Of a DNA stretch of 20,941 bases, positions 1-8,314 are shown piece after piece. Every line of letters starts with the position of its first letter. Position 1 is the first letter of the stretch. Both the position numbers and the translations under genes were made by a program. Source of the DNA: JADJPL01 sp041183125 (lineage in GTDB: Bacteria; Bacteroidota; Bacteroidia; Chitinophagales; Saprospiraceae); assembly GCA_041183125.1 (NCBI GenBank), contig JBEGMH010000338.1, forward strand, positions 1 through 20,941, written 5' to 3'. Under the pieces are notes generated by a model. The model was not told the origin of the DNA, searched no databases, and was given only the letters and a program-made list of their open reading frames with translations.

Positions 1-270
1 TATATGTTGCCCATGAAAACCATGGAGTACCTGTACAGCACGCGCCCTATCCTGCACATCGCGGTACACCCGGAAGATCCGGTACCGATTCTGTTAGGGG
101 AGTTCCCCACCTTTTACTGCATAGCACTTTACCGGGGTGCAGAACAGGCGGGCAAGGAGTTAGCTACGTTCCTGGCCTCCCTGTCGGAGCGAAAGCTGGG
201 GCCAGCGCATCTAACAATCATGGAAAGCCGCTTTGGGGCGGATGCCGTAGCCCAGCTTTACAGCGCCTAA
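1..270 (+). CDS. Glycosyltransferase C-terminal fragment (5' end outside window)
   Basis: The reading frame is open from the first base and ends at TAA 268-270, so only the last 89 residues are seen. The segment LPMKTMEYLYSTRPIL resembles the KxxEYLxxxxPIL signature near the C terminus of GT-B glycosyltransferases (GT4-like). There the nucleotide-sugar-binding half is followed by a helical tail, as here. The stop overlaps the stop of the minus-strand peptidase gene by 4 bp, so the two genes converge with no spacer. Donor, acceptor and the exact family cannot be read from this piece. The glycosyltransferase call rests on this one motif and on the fold-like spacing, so confidence is moderate. 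Confidence 0.6.
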   Translation, partial: YMLPMKTMEYLYSTRPILHIAVHPEDPVPILLGEFPTFYCIALYRGAEQAGKELATFLASLSERKLGPAHLTIMESRFGADAVAQLYSA

Positions 271-3200
271 CGCGTCAGGACGATTTTAAAAGGATAGGGG
301 TTTTGCGTCCCCGACCATTCTTCAACAAGTACAAACTGGCCGACATAGAGGCCGCCGGGCAGGGTTTTCCCCCCTTGATCCGTTCCATCCCAACAAAAAT
401 CGCTTGGATGAGTGCCGATGTGGAGCGGGCCAAGATCGTTTTCCGTCAGCAAGCGCACCAACTGACCGCTTACATTGAAAATCCGAACGACATAGCGCTG
501 TGGCGGCTGTTCACCAGCCAGGGCATACCGGAAACAAACCGCTCCGCCCGAAGGGTTTGGGTAGGCTTCCCACTGCAACACCTGCCGCCGGGGGAGCACA
601 TCGAAATGAATCGCCACATCGGTAGCTGCGTTGCCCTGCACATCCCATGCTTTCACGAGCAGGGAATAGGTTCCGTGTGCAGGCAGAATGGGCCGCCAAA
701 GGGCCTTTGCCTCGTTTTTCCCCGAGCTGGAATCCGCGGGAACAAAAAGTAGGTCTTGCTGAAAACTAAGGCGTTGCCACTCGGAACGGGTGGGGCGGCG
801 AAGATATACCTCCAGTAACTGTGTGTCGCGGAGCCACCCAAACCCAGGCTGATCGCTGACCTGAATGCAGATGTCCGGCTCGCTGTCCAGTGCGTCGCCG
901 TTGCGGATAGCGCTACCTTGGTTGTCTATCTTGATGTGTGGTGGGGTTGGGTCCGGGAATATCCGCAGGGGCAATACCGCCCGGTTGTTTTGGTGGTCTC
1001 TTTCAACCGGGGTATATTCTGGGTTGACGACAGCGTGCAGCAAGAGCTCGCCTTCCCAGGGGCCACCTGGGATTTCCAGGAAGCGTTTCTGTGGGGATTG
1101 CGCTATTTGTACGTACTGCGTGTCGGAAAAGCACAAGGTTTCGCCTTGAAAAAGGGAATACGCCACCTTCAGTCTGGTGCTGTCCCGGTAGCCGCCAACG
1201 TTATAGACCACGCAGGGGATATAGCTTTTTTTTCCTTTGGGGATGCTGCTGGGCAAGGCGGGTTCCCGGATAAAAAAAAGCGCAAAGTCGGGCACTTCTA
1301 CATACTGTACCCCCAGGAAGTCCGGGGGAGCGGGAAGATGAAGGCTATCTTTAGTACGTAGGCTTAGCCGGATGAAAGGAAACACGGCTGCATTTATCGG
1401 GCTCAAGTCGGTATGTCCGGGGCGTATATTTTCCATCAGCAGGGTATCTTGTCCGTTGGTACGGACGCCCGAGATAGACAGGGTCGGTTCGACGGGGGAT
1501 GAGCGGGGAGAGAGGTTCCAATACAGGGCTTTCCAGGATTGAGCGGGGCCGGGTAAGGGCGGCACGAGGCGACCGCTGTCGGCGATACCCTGTAACACCC
1601 AGGTTTGGGAAAGAGGCGCATCTGCCTGTCCGATGGACTCGAGCGGAGGGTAGTCGGGACGATCTTTTCGATAAAAGAAAATATACGGTAAAAATGGGCT
1701 TTGGGTGAGTTGCCCGAGTTGTAGGGCACCTTGTCGCGCAAGAACGCTCAGGATGGATCTCCCCTCTGTATCCGCATCGAGTGCCCACTGCCCGCCCTGC
1801 AAGGAGCGGATGCTGTCGCATACGCTGATCAGCAGTACGAAATGCCCGGACGGGACGGTATTTTCCAAAAAGTCCACCAGTCGTTTACGTCCTTCCCTAC
1901 TCGTCGTAGGAAAAGGAAAGGCTACAAAATCGAGTAAGGCAGGGTGTTCTTGTTCCTGGAGAAAGCTTCCAAGGCGCTTGCCAGGCTCGTTTTTCCATGG
2001 TCTGCCGCTGTGCCCGTCGAATACGGCCACATAAAAACCGGCATCAAAACGGGGGTTATTGAAGGGAAAATAGCGGGAAGGATGGTAGTTGACGGCTATT
2101 TCCGGCCGTCCAAGGTCGGGGTATCGCCCGGACAGTGCCCGAATTTCAAAGCACTGCGGACCAAAGCGAAAGCGCTGACGTGTGGAATCAGCGACGAGCT
2201 TGTCCAACTCGCTGTCGTCCCATTGTTGAAAATTACCCAGAAACCAATTGGCCTGGACAGGGGGGCGAAAGGTGAAACTAAAGGTTGTTTGGGGAAAATC
2301 ATGCGGCGAGCGCACCCGCCAGAAGTAAGTTTGCCCGGCGATAGGGGGCAATGCGGGCCGCCAATGGAGCAATCCGTCGGAGTACCGGCCGTTCCCGCTT
2401 TTTAAAAAAGGACTATCAAAGGTTTCAAGGGTATCCAGCTCAAACCGATACTCCGATACAGGAGGATCGGCCAGGGCCGCGAGGAGCTCAATCGTATCCC
2501 TGGACACTACGCCGTAGGGCGGAGGATAAACGGCGCTGGCGCTGCCCGTCACAACGGATAGGAGACCGCCGTCGAGAGCATTGTTTTCTTCTGCTTGCGG
2601 GAGTGGCCATTCCCGGATAAGCCTTCGGGGGTCTAACTGTATGGAAACGCGGTAATGGCCGCTTTTCAGGGTGCCTGCTACCGGAAAAGGAAGCGTTATC
2701 GTCTGCTGGAGGCTAGGGCCGGCGTACTTTTTGAAGTAGGTTATGGGCTCGTTGTCCGCTTCCCGGGTCAGGTCCACCTGTATTTCCAAGGAATCAGGCC
2801 ACCAGGCCCGCCCCCTGTTGGCGATGTCGAACAGCAGGAAGGCAGTGTCCAGACTGGTATGGACGATCGCAGGCGAGGTGCGCAGGGAACCGCGGACAAT
2901 CGAAACGTCGGGGGCAGGTGGGAAAGGGAGCCGTAGTGCGGGGTCGCCGTGTAGTGCCATGGTTTGGATAAGGGCCCGTCGGGTCGGGGACAAATAAGCA
3001 GATAAATCGGCCAAACTTTCTCGCAACACGTCGCCCAAAACGAGGGGCCAGGGTGCGTGCTGCAGGCGCCGGTACAGCGCGCCAACTACTTCCCCCAAGG
3101 TGTGCAGCTCACCTACAGAAGAGCTTCCGACAAAGGCCACCGCTCCGCGTCCGGGTTCGAGCACATACTTTTCGCTCATAGAACGGAAAGGGCTGAAAAT

Positions 3201-4949
3201 CTGCCCGGCGCTGCACCCCAATGCGATGAAAACGGGGTATTTTCCCGCATTGTGCAGATTTTCCACTTCTCCCAGGCTAAAATCAAAGGTATTGGAGCTG
3301 GAGTGGCCAAAAAAGGTGAGCAAAGCTACTCCCTGGTCAATCCGTTGGTGTAGGCTTCCCGGTGTGGTTTGTGGGAGTGCTTCGAACGACGTTTTGTAAA
3401 AAGAGTGGACTTGCATACCCAGGGGAGCTGCGCTGAGGCGCTGCCTTAGGGTGTCCAGGCAGGTGCGAATTTGGTTTTTTTCCCCTTCGCTTTGTCCGCC
3501 GGCTAAGTGGATGGCGTTTTTTGTCCAGCTTTGGTCCATGGAGTGTGGTTGCAGATACCGCTCCAGTTCCTGCACTTTGAGGAGGTAGGCATCTACCTGT
3601 TCCGGGGTGGTGGCTGCGAGCCGCCCGATGGGCGTATGGGGCACGGGGTTGCCGGGGAAGGTAGCCAGCAGTTGGTCCGATGCGGGGCTCCCAAAGGTGG
3701 GCAGGAAATAGTTAGGGAGTTGTTCTTTAGCGCGCAGGGTTGGGTACTCCCCGCCCTTTCCGAGGAGAAATACCGATTGCAGGCCCCGTTTTTTCAAAAA
3801 AGCAATCAGGTTGCGCACTCCGATAGGATGTCGGTCCATACCGTAGGCAAAGTGGTCTTGTATAGCGCTTAGCCCGACGACCGCCGTTCGGTAGTGGCCT
3901 CCTTCCGGGCTGGCGCGGTATGCGGCATAGCGCCGAGCGGCCCCGTCCAGGAACAAGTCGGCAGCCACTACGAGGTAGTCCACCGTATCCGGCCACGGCG
4001 GTAAAGGTGTTAGGGGGATCAGCTGGCGAATGTCGCGTGCTTCGCGTTCGGGGAAAAATTGTTCGGCGGGGGTATGCCCGGGGGCAAGAGTGTAACAGAG
4101 GTAGAGGCAAGCTACAGAGAAGGGCAAATCCGCCTGGATTTGAACGGGGATATCGTCCGTCGGCAGAACCGATGATGCCGGTAGGGTATATTGGACTTCT
4201 TCTACGGCAGGCCCGTGGAGGGTGCTGTCGAAAGAAATGTTTTCGGAAAAGGATATGCGCACCCGGTTCTGGCCGGAGGGGGTATAGAGGCGTATGCGCA
4301 GGGTCAGGTCGGTACCGGGTGCGCGATGCGGGGCGTGGATGCGTTTGGTATAGTGCGTGGTGAGTGGACTACCATAGCCTTCGCCGGTTTTATAGGCCCC
4401 AAAGAGCGGATACCCATGGAGGGCGGTGGGCAGGATATGGGCATCGCGTTCTACGAGGGCGATGGATACATGCCGGGCGTTCGGGTCTTGGGGTTCAGGT
4501 AGGGGGTTGCGCGGATCGTTCTGCTTTCGCCAGGCCAGGAAATAGGTAGCGGTATCGGAGAACAAGCTGTATTCGGGGTTGAGTTGTGCTGGGTAGGTTG
4601 GGGCGTATAAAAATCGGTCGAGTTCGCCGCGGTTCTTCCGGCCATAAAATTCCAAAAAGCCCTCCGGTGGAAGTGGGGCATCACCGGAAGAGACGTACAG
4701 AGGAACTTCCCGACCCAGGCAGAACAAGGCCCAGTCCCGGCGGGCAATTTCTGAAACGGGTATGCCCGCGCTGTCCAACAGGCGTCGTGGGATGCGATAC
4801 CAGCCGTCGGCGGCAACGCGCATCTTGAAACAGGGGGAAGGTTCTATCCATTCATGGCCATAAAGGGTATCGGACTCCCCGTGCGGCATTTGGGCCTGTA
4901 GAGGCGTACAGGAGAGCACTGCAAACAGGAGAAAGAGGAAGTATTGCAT
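267..4949 (-). CDS. Large exported C25 (gingipain-like) cysteine peptidase with T9SS sorting domain, PorU2-like
   Basis: About 1560 residues. I chose the ATG at 4947-4949 because it begins a classic signal peptide (MQYFLFLLFAVLSCTPLQA, cleavage before Gln). A TTG nine codons upstream would put charged residues in front of it. The N-terminal region to about residue 310 is beta-rich. Residues about 325-650 form the C25 peptidase domain, with SDQLL and IGRLAATTPEQ segments and the probable catalytic pair His549 (FFGHSSS) and Cys579 (GCSAGQ). Two CARDB/Ig-like segments follow, one with DHQNNRA. The last ~100 residues carry a Por secretion tail (AYPNPSGG, NVSGQLVRLL, GGLYVGQF), so the protein is probably exported through the type IX secretion system. 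Family relatives include gingipains and the sortase PorU. The size and extra domains suggest a PorU2-like accessory protein rather than PorU itself. Whether it acts as sortase or digestive protease is unknown. Confidence 0.85.
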   Translation of the reverse strand: MQYFLFLLFAVLSCTPLQAQMPHGESDTLYGHEWIEPSPCFKMRVAADGWYRIPRRLLDSAGIPVSEIARRDWALFCLGREVPLYVSSGDAPLPPEGFLEFYGRKNRGELDRFLYAPTYPAQLNPEYSLFSDTATYFLAWRKQNDPRNPLPEPQDPNARHVSIALVERDAHILPTALHGYPLFGAYKTGEGYGSPLTTHYTKRIHAPHRAPGTDLTLRIRLYTPSGQNRVRISFSENISFDSTLHGPAVEEVQYTLPASSVLPTDDIPVQIQADLPFSVACLYLCYTLAPGHTPAEQFFPEREARDIRQLIPLTPLPPWPDTVDYLVVAADLFLDGAARRYAAYRASPEGGHYRTAVVGLSAIQDHFAYGMDRHPIGVRNLIAFLKKRGLQSVFLLGKGGEYPTLRAKEQLPNYFLPTFGSPASDQLLATFPGNPVPHTPIGRLAATTPEQVDAYLLKVQELERYLQPHSMDQSWTKNAIHLAGGQSEGEKNQIRTCLDTLRQRLSAAPLGMQVHSFYKTSFEALPQTTPGSLHQRIDQGVALLTFFGHSSSNTFDFSLGEVENLHNAGKYPVFIALGCSAGQIFSPFRSMSEKYVLEPGRGAVAFVGSSSVGELHTLGEVVGALYRRLQHAPWPLVLGDVLRESLADLSAYLSPTRRALIQTMALHGDPALRLPFPPAPDVSIVRGSLRTSPAIVHTSLDTAFLLFDIANRGRAWWPDSLEIQVDLTREADNEPITYFKKYAGPSLQQTITLPFPVAGTLKSGHYRVSIQLDPRRLIREWPLPQAEENNALDGGLLSVVTGSASAVYPPPYGVVSRDTIELLAALADPPVSEYRFELDTLETFDSPFLKSGNGRYSDGLLHWRPALPPIAGQTYFWRVRSPHDFPQTTFSFTFRPPVQANWFLGNFQQWDDSELDKLVADSTRQRFRFGPQCFEIRALSGRYPDLGRPEIAVNYHPSRYFPFNNPRFDAGFYVAVFDGHSGRPWKNEPGKRLGSFLQEQEHPALLDFVAFPFPTTSREGRKRLVDFLENTVPSGHFVLLISVCDSIRSLQGGQWALDADTEGRSILSVLARQGALQLGQLTQSPFLPYIFFYRKDRPDYPPLESIGQADAPLSQTWVLQGIADSGRLVPPLPGPAQSWKALYWNLSPRSSPVEPTLSISGVRTNGQDTLLMENIRPGHTDLSPINAAVFPFIRLSLRTKDSLHLPAPPDFLGVQYVEVPDFALFFIREPALPSSIPKGKKSYIPCVVYNVGGYRDSTRLKVAYSLFQGETLCFSDTQYVQIAQSPQKRFLEIPGGPWEGELLLHAVVNPEYTPVERDHQNNRAVLPLRIFPDPTPPHIKIDNQGSAIRNGDALDSEPDICIQVSDQPGFGWLRDTQLLEVYLRRPTRSEWQRLSFQQDLLFVPADSSSGKNEAKALWRPILPAHGTYSLLVKAWDVQGNAATDVAIHFDVLPRRQVLQWEAYPNPSGGAVCFRYALAGEQPPQRYVVRIFNVSGQLVRLLTENDLGPLHIGTHPSDFCWDGTDQGGKTLPGGLYVGQFVLVEEWSGTQNPYPFKIVLTR

Positions 4950-5168
4950 GGGGCTGGTTTTAAGCGGTATACTCAAGAGGACACAGGCAAGGTAGGCGTT
5001 TTCTGTACAGGATGAAAGCCGACGGAGGAGAGGGGGATGATTTTAGAACGACGGAAAATGAAACTTTTTGGAGCTATTTTAGGTTGAAAAGCAAGGGTTT
5101 GAATTATCCAGAGTCAAAAATAGGCCCGTATTTGGCCGATCTGTTTGCGTGGGTTTTGTCCAAAAAAA

Positions 5169-5858
5169 ATGCGTATGCTTTTCCCTATCGGCGATGACAA
5201 TATAAAGGGTGGGTATTTCCCGGTTTTCAGTTACGGGCTCATCGCAGCAAACGTGCTGGCGTTCATCTGGCAGATCAGGCTGGGAGAGTACCAGGAGGCT
5301 GCGCTCTACCATTTTGGGGCCATTCCCCGTGAAATTGTGTATGGCCGCGATGTGTACACGTTGTTTACGAGTATTTTCCTACACGGTGGCCTGGGGCATC
5401 TTCTCGGCAATATGTTGTTTTTATGGATTTTTGCCGACAATATTGAGGCCAGGATTGGCAATGGCCGCTTCATCATGTTCTATGCATTGGCCGGGTTGAT
5501 AGCGCACGGGGTGCATATCTATTTCAATCTCAACAGCAGTATTCCTACGATTGGTGCGAGTGGTGCGATTTCCGGCGTGATGGGGGCGTACCTGGCTATG
5601 TTTCCATCTTCCCGGGTACGGGTACTGTTTTTTATCTTTCCGTTCTACATACCCGCTTTTCTATTCCTGGGGATATGGATCTATATGCAGGTGGAGAGCG
5701 GGATGGGCATTTTGCAGCACGCTGCGGCGGAGGACGGTGTGGCGTATTGGGCACATATCGGGGGCTTTGCCTTTGGGGTGCTTGCCGGGTTAGCCTTTCG
5801 CAGCCTAAAGCCGAGCGCCACAGAGGTAGAGGTGTTGGAGAGTGACCTGGTGGAGTAG
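5169..5858 (+). CDS. Rhomboid family intramembrane serine protease
   Basis: 229 residues with about six hydrophobic segments. The rhomboid signature is complete: HGGLGHLLGNM (72-82) in the region after TM1, GASGAISG with catalytic Ser131, and AHIGGFAFG with catalytic His196. The N terminus FPIGDDN followed by FPV is typical of bacterial rhomboids. The family cleaves substrate proteins within or next to their transmembrane helices in the inner membrane; the substrate here is unknown. The start at ATG 5169 is preferred over a TTG at 5145 because the family begins just before the FPIGDDN motif. ATG 5175 is equally possible. The gene diverges from the C25 peptidase gene and converges on the broken serine ammonia-lyase gene, with only 2 bp between stops. 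The short acidic tail after residue 215 lies outside the rhomboid core. Confidence 0.93.
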   Translation: MRMLFPIGDDNIKGGYFPVFSYGLIAANVLAFIWQIRLGEYQEAALYHFGAIPREIVYGRDVYTLFTSIFLHGGLGHLLGNMLFLWIFADNIEARIGNGRFIMFYALAGLIAHGVHIYFNLNSSIPTIGASGAISGVMGAYLAMFPSSRVRVLFFIFPFYIPAFLFLGIWIYMQVESGMGILQHAAAEDGVAYWAHIGGFAFGVLAGLAFRSLKPSATEVEVLESDLVE

Positions 5859-5860
5859 AC

Positions 5861-6360
5861 TCATTGCGAGCCGGTTGGCGTTTCCCCTTCTTTCACGACG
5901 AACCCGCCTCCAGTGGAGTAGTAGGTATCGGAGGCCAGAAGTGCGCCCAATGCATCCCAGGCCTCGAAGCGCCGTCCGTTGGCATTGTTGGGGCAGGGAT
6001 TCAGAGAAGTGGAAAACCAGGTCGTAGGCGGGGTGGAAAGCAAGGGCATGCTCTCCCCCTTAGGTGTAGAATCTGCATATTGGCGATCTTAGCCGGCAGG
6101 GTTTGTACCTCTTCTCCCGGTACGGTTACCGGGTCTTTGCCGCTTAGTCCCATCAAGATGGCTACATCGGTGCCGTGGCCTTTGCCGGTGAGTGCGAGGG
6201 AACCATACAAGTGGGCACACACTCGGGCGGTACGGGGGAACAGACCTCTGTGTTGGAGGTCGAGGGCAAAAAGCCCTGCCGCCCGCTACGGGCCTAAGGA
6301 GTGGGAACTGGAAGGGCCAATTCCGATTTTTAGCATATCAAAAACGCTGATTTTCTCCAT
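5861..6360 (-). pseudogene. sdaA: L-serine ammonia-lyase (serine dehydratase) remnant, N-terminal beta domain only
   Basis: Read on the minus strand from ATG 6358-6360 the product starts MEKISVFDMLKIGIGPSSSH, the N terminus of single-chain iron-sulfur L-serine ammonia-lyases (serine to pyruvate and ammonia). In the next conserved block, LGPWRAA, the Trp codon is an amber TAG (6286-6288). The same frame continues with LYGSLALTGKGHGTD and LMGLSGKDPVTVP, both diagnostic. A single-base shift in the G run at 6055-6059 moves homology to the next frame (ALAFHPAYDLVFHF). A second shift near 5990-5996 moves it to a third frame, with NANGRRFEAWDALG and YYSTGGGFVV. The reading then stops at TGA 5861-5863. 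Functional enzymes have about 450-470 residues; the C-terminal alpha domain with the cluster-binding cysteines is absent. It lies 54 bp downstream of the small gene at 6415-6711, on the same strand. Confidence 0.9.
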
Positions 6361-6414
6361 GGGCGCGAATGGCTTTATAACCGGAAAGATACGCGGTAGT
6401 ATGGAGACATCTCT

Positions 6415-6711
6415 TTAGGGTTCGAGTTCCTGGATTTTTTGCAGGATGGAGGCTTTTAAGTCAAAGGGAGGGGTTTGTTTTCGGAAGTGTTGTTTGAAAA
6501 ATGTTTTGAAAGCGGGGTCTTCCGGAGGGGGGATAGCGTGCAGGATGAGGTTGGAGAGATTTTTTCGAGTAGTTTCAAATACTTGTTTTTCAAGGTCATT
6601 GCGGGCGGTATCGGTGGTATTCTGGGGGCTGGGTGAGGTAATTTCGATGAACTCAGGGTCTGTAAAAACTGCATAGTCCCCTTTCCATTGATGAGCTGAA
6701 GATCTCGACAT
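6415..6711 (-). CDS. Small protein of unknown function downstream of ECF sigma factor
   Basis: 98 residues, starting at ATG 6709-6711, 46 bp after the sigma-factor stop and on the same strand, so probably co-transcribed with it. No signal peptide, membrane segment, or HxxxCxxC zinc-binding motif of the kind common in anti-sigma factors is visible. The N-terminal half is polar. The C-terminal half (NLSNLILHAIPPPEDPAFK, then FFKQHFRKQTPPFDLKASI) looks helical and ends in a basic, proline-marked stretch. Its position suggests a role linked to the sigma factor, but this is inference from context only. A second frame (6456-6797) overlaps the end of the sigma gene and is less plausible because it would overlap on the same strand without a recognisable domain. 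Confidence 0.6.
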   Translation of the reverse strand: MSRSSAHQWKGDYAVFTDPEFIEITSPSPQNTTDTARNDLEKQVFETTRKNLSNLILHAIPPPEDPAFKTFFKQHFRKQTPPFDLKASILQKIQELEP

Positions 6712-6757
6712 GACACGTGTTTTTTGATGAAGGCGAATTCATTTTTGGTAAAAAAAG

Positions 6758-7348
6758 CTAGCCGTTCTCTGAGTAGCCCAGAGAAGCGGCGTAGCATTCC
6801 AGTTGATCTTTGAGTAGTTTCCTGGCGCGGTGCAGGCGGGAGCGCACGGTTCCCAGCGGGACATCCAGGATTTTGGCGATCTCATCGTACGAGAACTCTT
6901 CGATATCGGCTAAGATGATGACATTGCGGTACGTTTCCCCTAAGGAATTTACGGCGGCAGTCACTTCATCGCCCATCATTTGGTTGAAAAGTTCTACGCT
7001 GAGGTCTGTCTGGTTGTGGAAAGGAGAATCTTCATCGTCGTGGTGTACGATAAAGTCCTCGTAGTCCACCTTGTAGGGTTGCCGCGCTTTCTGGCGGTAC
7101 TGGTTGATGAACGTATTCCGGAGAATGCGAAAAAGCCAGGCTTTAGCGTTAGTGTCCCGCTGGTACTGGTCGAGTGACTTGAATGCCTTCAAATAGGTCT
7201 CCTGCACCAGGTCGAGCGCGTCATCCTGGTTGTAGGTGAGATGATAGGCAAAGTTGTACAAACTCTCGTTCAGGGGGAGTAGCTCCTGCCTGAATAGCTC
7301 GGATTTTTGCATTGTTCCCGAATCTTGCTGTAAAACGGCTCGAAACAT
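6758..7348 (-). CDS. ECF-type RNA polymerase sigma-70 factor
   Basis: 196 residues from ATG 7346-7348. A second ATG at 7310-7312 (MQKSELFRQE) would give 184 residues and fits the usual family N terminus well. Region 2 is clear: LYNFAYHLTYNQDDALDLVQETYLKAF, then NAKAWLFRILRNTFINQYR for promoter melting and -10 recognition. An acidic linker (HHDDEDSPF) follows. Region 4 reads YRNVIILADIEEFSYDEIAKIL and GTVRSRLHRARKLLK, the helix-turn-helix for the -35 region. The protein has the two-domain architecture of ECF factors, which redirect RNA polymerase to a restricted set of promoters. No membrane anti-sigma gene lies next to it; instead a 98-residue unknown protein follows. The regulon cannot be read from the window. 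Confidence 0.92.
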   Translation of the reverse strand: MFRAVLQQDSGTMQKSELFRQELLPLNESLYNFAYHLTYNQDDALDLVQETYLKAFKSLDQYQRDTNAKAWLFRILRNTFINQYRQKARQPYKVDYEDFIVHHDDEDSPFHNQTDLSVELFNQMMGDEVTAAVNSLGETYRNVIILADIEEFSYDEIAKILDVPLGTVRSRLHRARKLLKDQLECYAASLGYSENG

Positions 7349-7432
7349 AAATATGAGATTTTAGCATGGTCGTTTTAACCACGGGACGAGAGATTAACCC
7401 AGTGCATGAAAAAAAAGTTCCCGATATTTAAA

Positions 7433-8035
7433 CTATTGTAAAAAAAGTATGGGTTGGATGCCCGGGACGACTTGTTCGAACCATTTCACCGGAGCTGGGT
7501 TCTTATCGCCGGTGTAGGTGTCGCAGGCAAAGAAGAGGTAAAAGAGCTGTAGGTCAGGTGCGATACGGTCGAGGAGTTGTTGCAGGCGCAACCGGCTGGC
7601 GTAGGGCTTTTGCTGCAAGAACTCCATGCGCCAGGCATAATAGGCTTCATCGTGGAGTTCTGTGATGTCGAGTAAAAGGGGCTGGGACAAATAGCGCTCC
7701 AGGAAATGCCGGGCCAGCACCCCGTGGTGCCGCGACCAGTCCCGCGGATAGCCTTTGGACTCCTTGTGTTTGAAGGTGTCGTGCACAAAGGCGATGAGGC
7801 GCAAGTCCCGGCGCAGGGAAGCCGGCAGCTCGAGTTGGTCAATGTTGTTCAGCACTTCCCGGATGTGTTTATAGACCTCGCCTTCTGGGTGGCCATAGCG
7901 GGGGGTACCCCAGCCCAAGCCGTAGACGAACTCAGGTTCCTGCAGGAACTGGTGCTCCATGTCCGTTTCCGGGCGCAGCACTTGCCGAAAATCGGAGTCG
8001 GTCAAAGGTCTGGAAAGTCCGTTCAGCCACATCAT
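7433..8035 (-). CDS. HD-domain protein of unknown specificity
   Basis: 200 residues from the first of two adjacent ATG codons (8033-8035). A TTG two codons further out is unlikely. Metal-dependent phosphohydrolase (HD superfamily) features are His57 in EVYKHIREVL, the His85-Asp86 pair in LIAFVHDTFKHK, the His103-His104 pair in SRHHGVLARHFL, and Asp172 late in the chain. These match the H...HD...D arrangement that binds one or two metal ions. There is no RelA/SpoT, PDE or nucleotidase partner domain, so the substrate is unknown. The start codon faces the HtrA gene across a 279-bp gap. The ECF sigma gene follows on the same strand after 84 bp. Confidence 0.75.
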   Translation of the reverse strand: MMWLNGLSRPLTDSDFRQVLRPETDMEHQFLQEPEFVYGLGWGTPRYGHPEGEVYKHIREVLNNIDQLELPASLRRDLRLIAFVHDTFKHKESKGYPRDWSRHHGVLARHFLERYLSQPLLLDITELHDEAYYAWRMEFLQQKPYASRLRLQQLLDRIAPDLQLFYLFFACDTYTGDKNPAPVKWFEQVVPGIQPILFLQ

Positions 8036-8068
8036 CGTCAAATCATTGCTCTGGGAAGACGCTTTTTT

Positions 8069-8161
8069 CCTTGTACATCCCTACCCCGCCGGCTGCTTTT
8101 TGGTTTTTATCCCCTGCTACAAGCTGGATGGGCTATTTCGTGTAGGCGGTATGGTACAAGG
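8069..8161. repeat. Long interrupted inverted repeat between divergent HD and htrA genes
   Basis: CCTTGTAC at 8069-8076 is matched exactly by GTACAAGG at 8154-8161. Inside it CCGCC (8086-8090) matches GGCGG (8145-8149). The arms therefore pair in the same order and could fold into one roughly 93-nt stem-loop with a 54-nt apical region. No T-run follows on either strand, so it is not an intrinsic terminator. It could be a structured leader or small RNA, an operator, or a decayed mobile-element end. The sequence alone does not decide between these. Confidence 0.45.
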
Positions 8162-8197
8162 CATCATAACCGTTTGAAAGCGACCTTTTACATCCCC

Positions 8198-8231
8198 TTG
8201 TTAATATCGTGTTAAAACAAAATTGTGTTTG
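8198..8231 (+). promoter_or_regulatory. Weak candidate Bacteroidota promoter for htrA
   Basis: TGTGTTTG at 8224-8231 matches the -7 consensus TAnnTTTG except for one base. A TTG lies upstream at 8198-8200, but the 23-nt spacer is longer than the usual 19-21. It is about 80 bp before the htrA start, in an AT-rich stretch. This is a possible site only. Confidence 0.25.
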
Positions 8232-8314
8232 TAACAAAGAAAAGAAAATAGAAGTTTCTTAGAGGTGAATTAATTTATTTTATCAGAGAAAACCAAACTT
8301 AAAACTTAATTTCT

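Noticed and set aside
6286..6288. Amber codons (here and at 15867) as evidence of TAG recoding, for example to Trp
   Set aside because: TAG is used as the ordinary stop of several intact genes in the window (C25 peptidase, rhomboid, sigma factor, htrA), and the serine ammonia-lyase remnant also has frameshifts and a truncation, so decay explains it better.
5864..6418. 184-codon plus-strand open frame between rhomboid and the small gene
   Set aside because: The opposite strand carries the serine ammonia-lyase remnant with diagnostic peptides; the plus frame has no similarity to a known domain.
6417..6433. GGTTCGAGTTCC resembling a tRNA T-arm
   Set aside because: No acceptor or anticodon stem can be drawn around it, and it lies at the 3' end of the small minus-strand gene, encoding its last residues.
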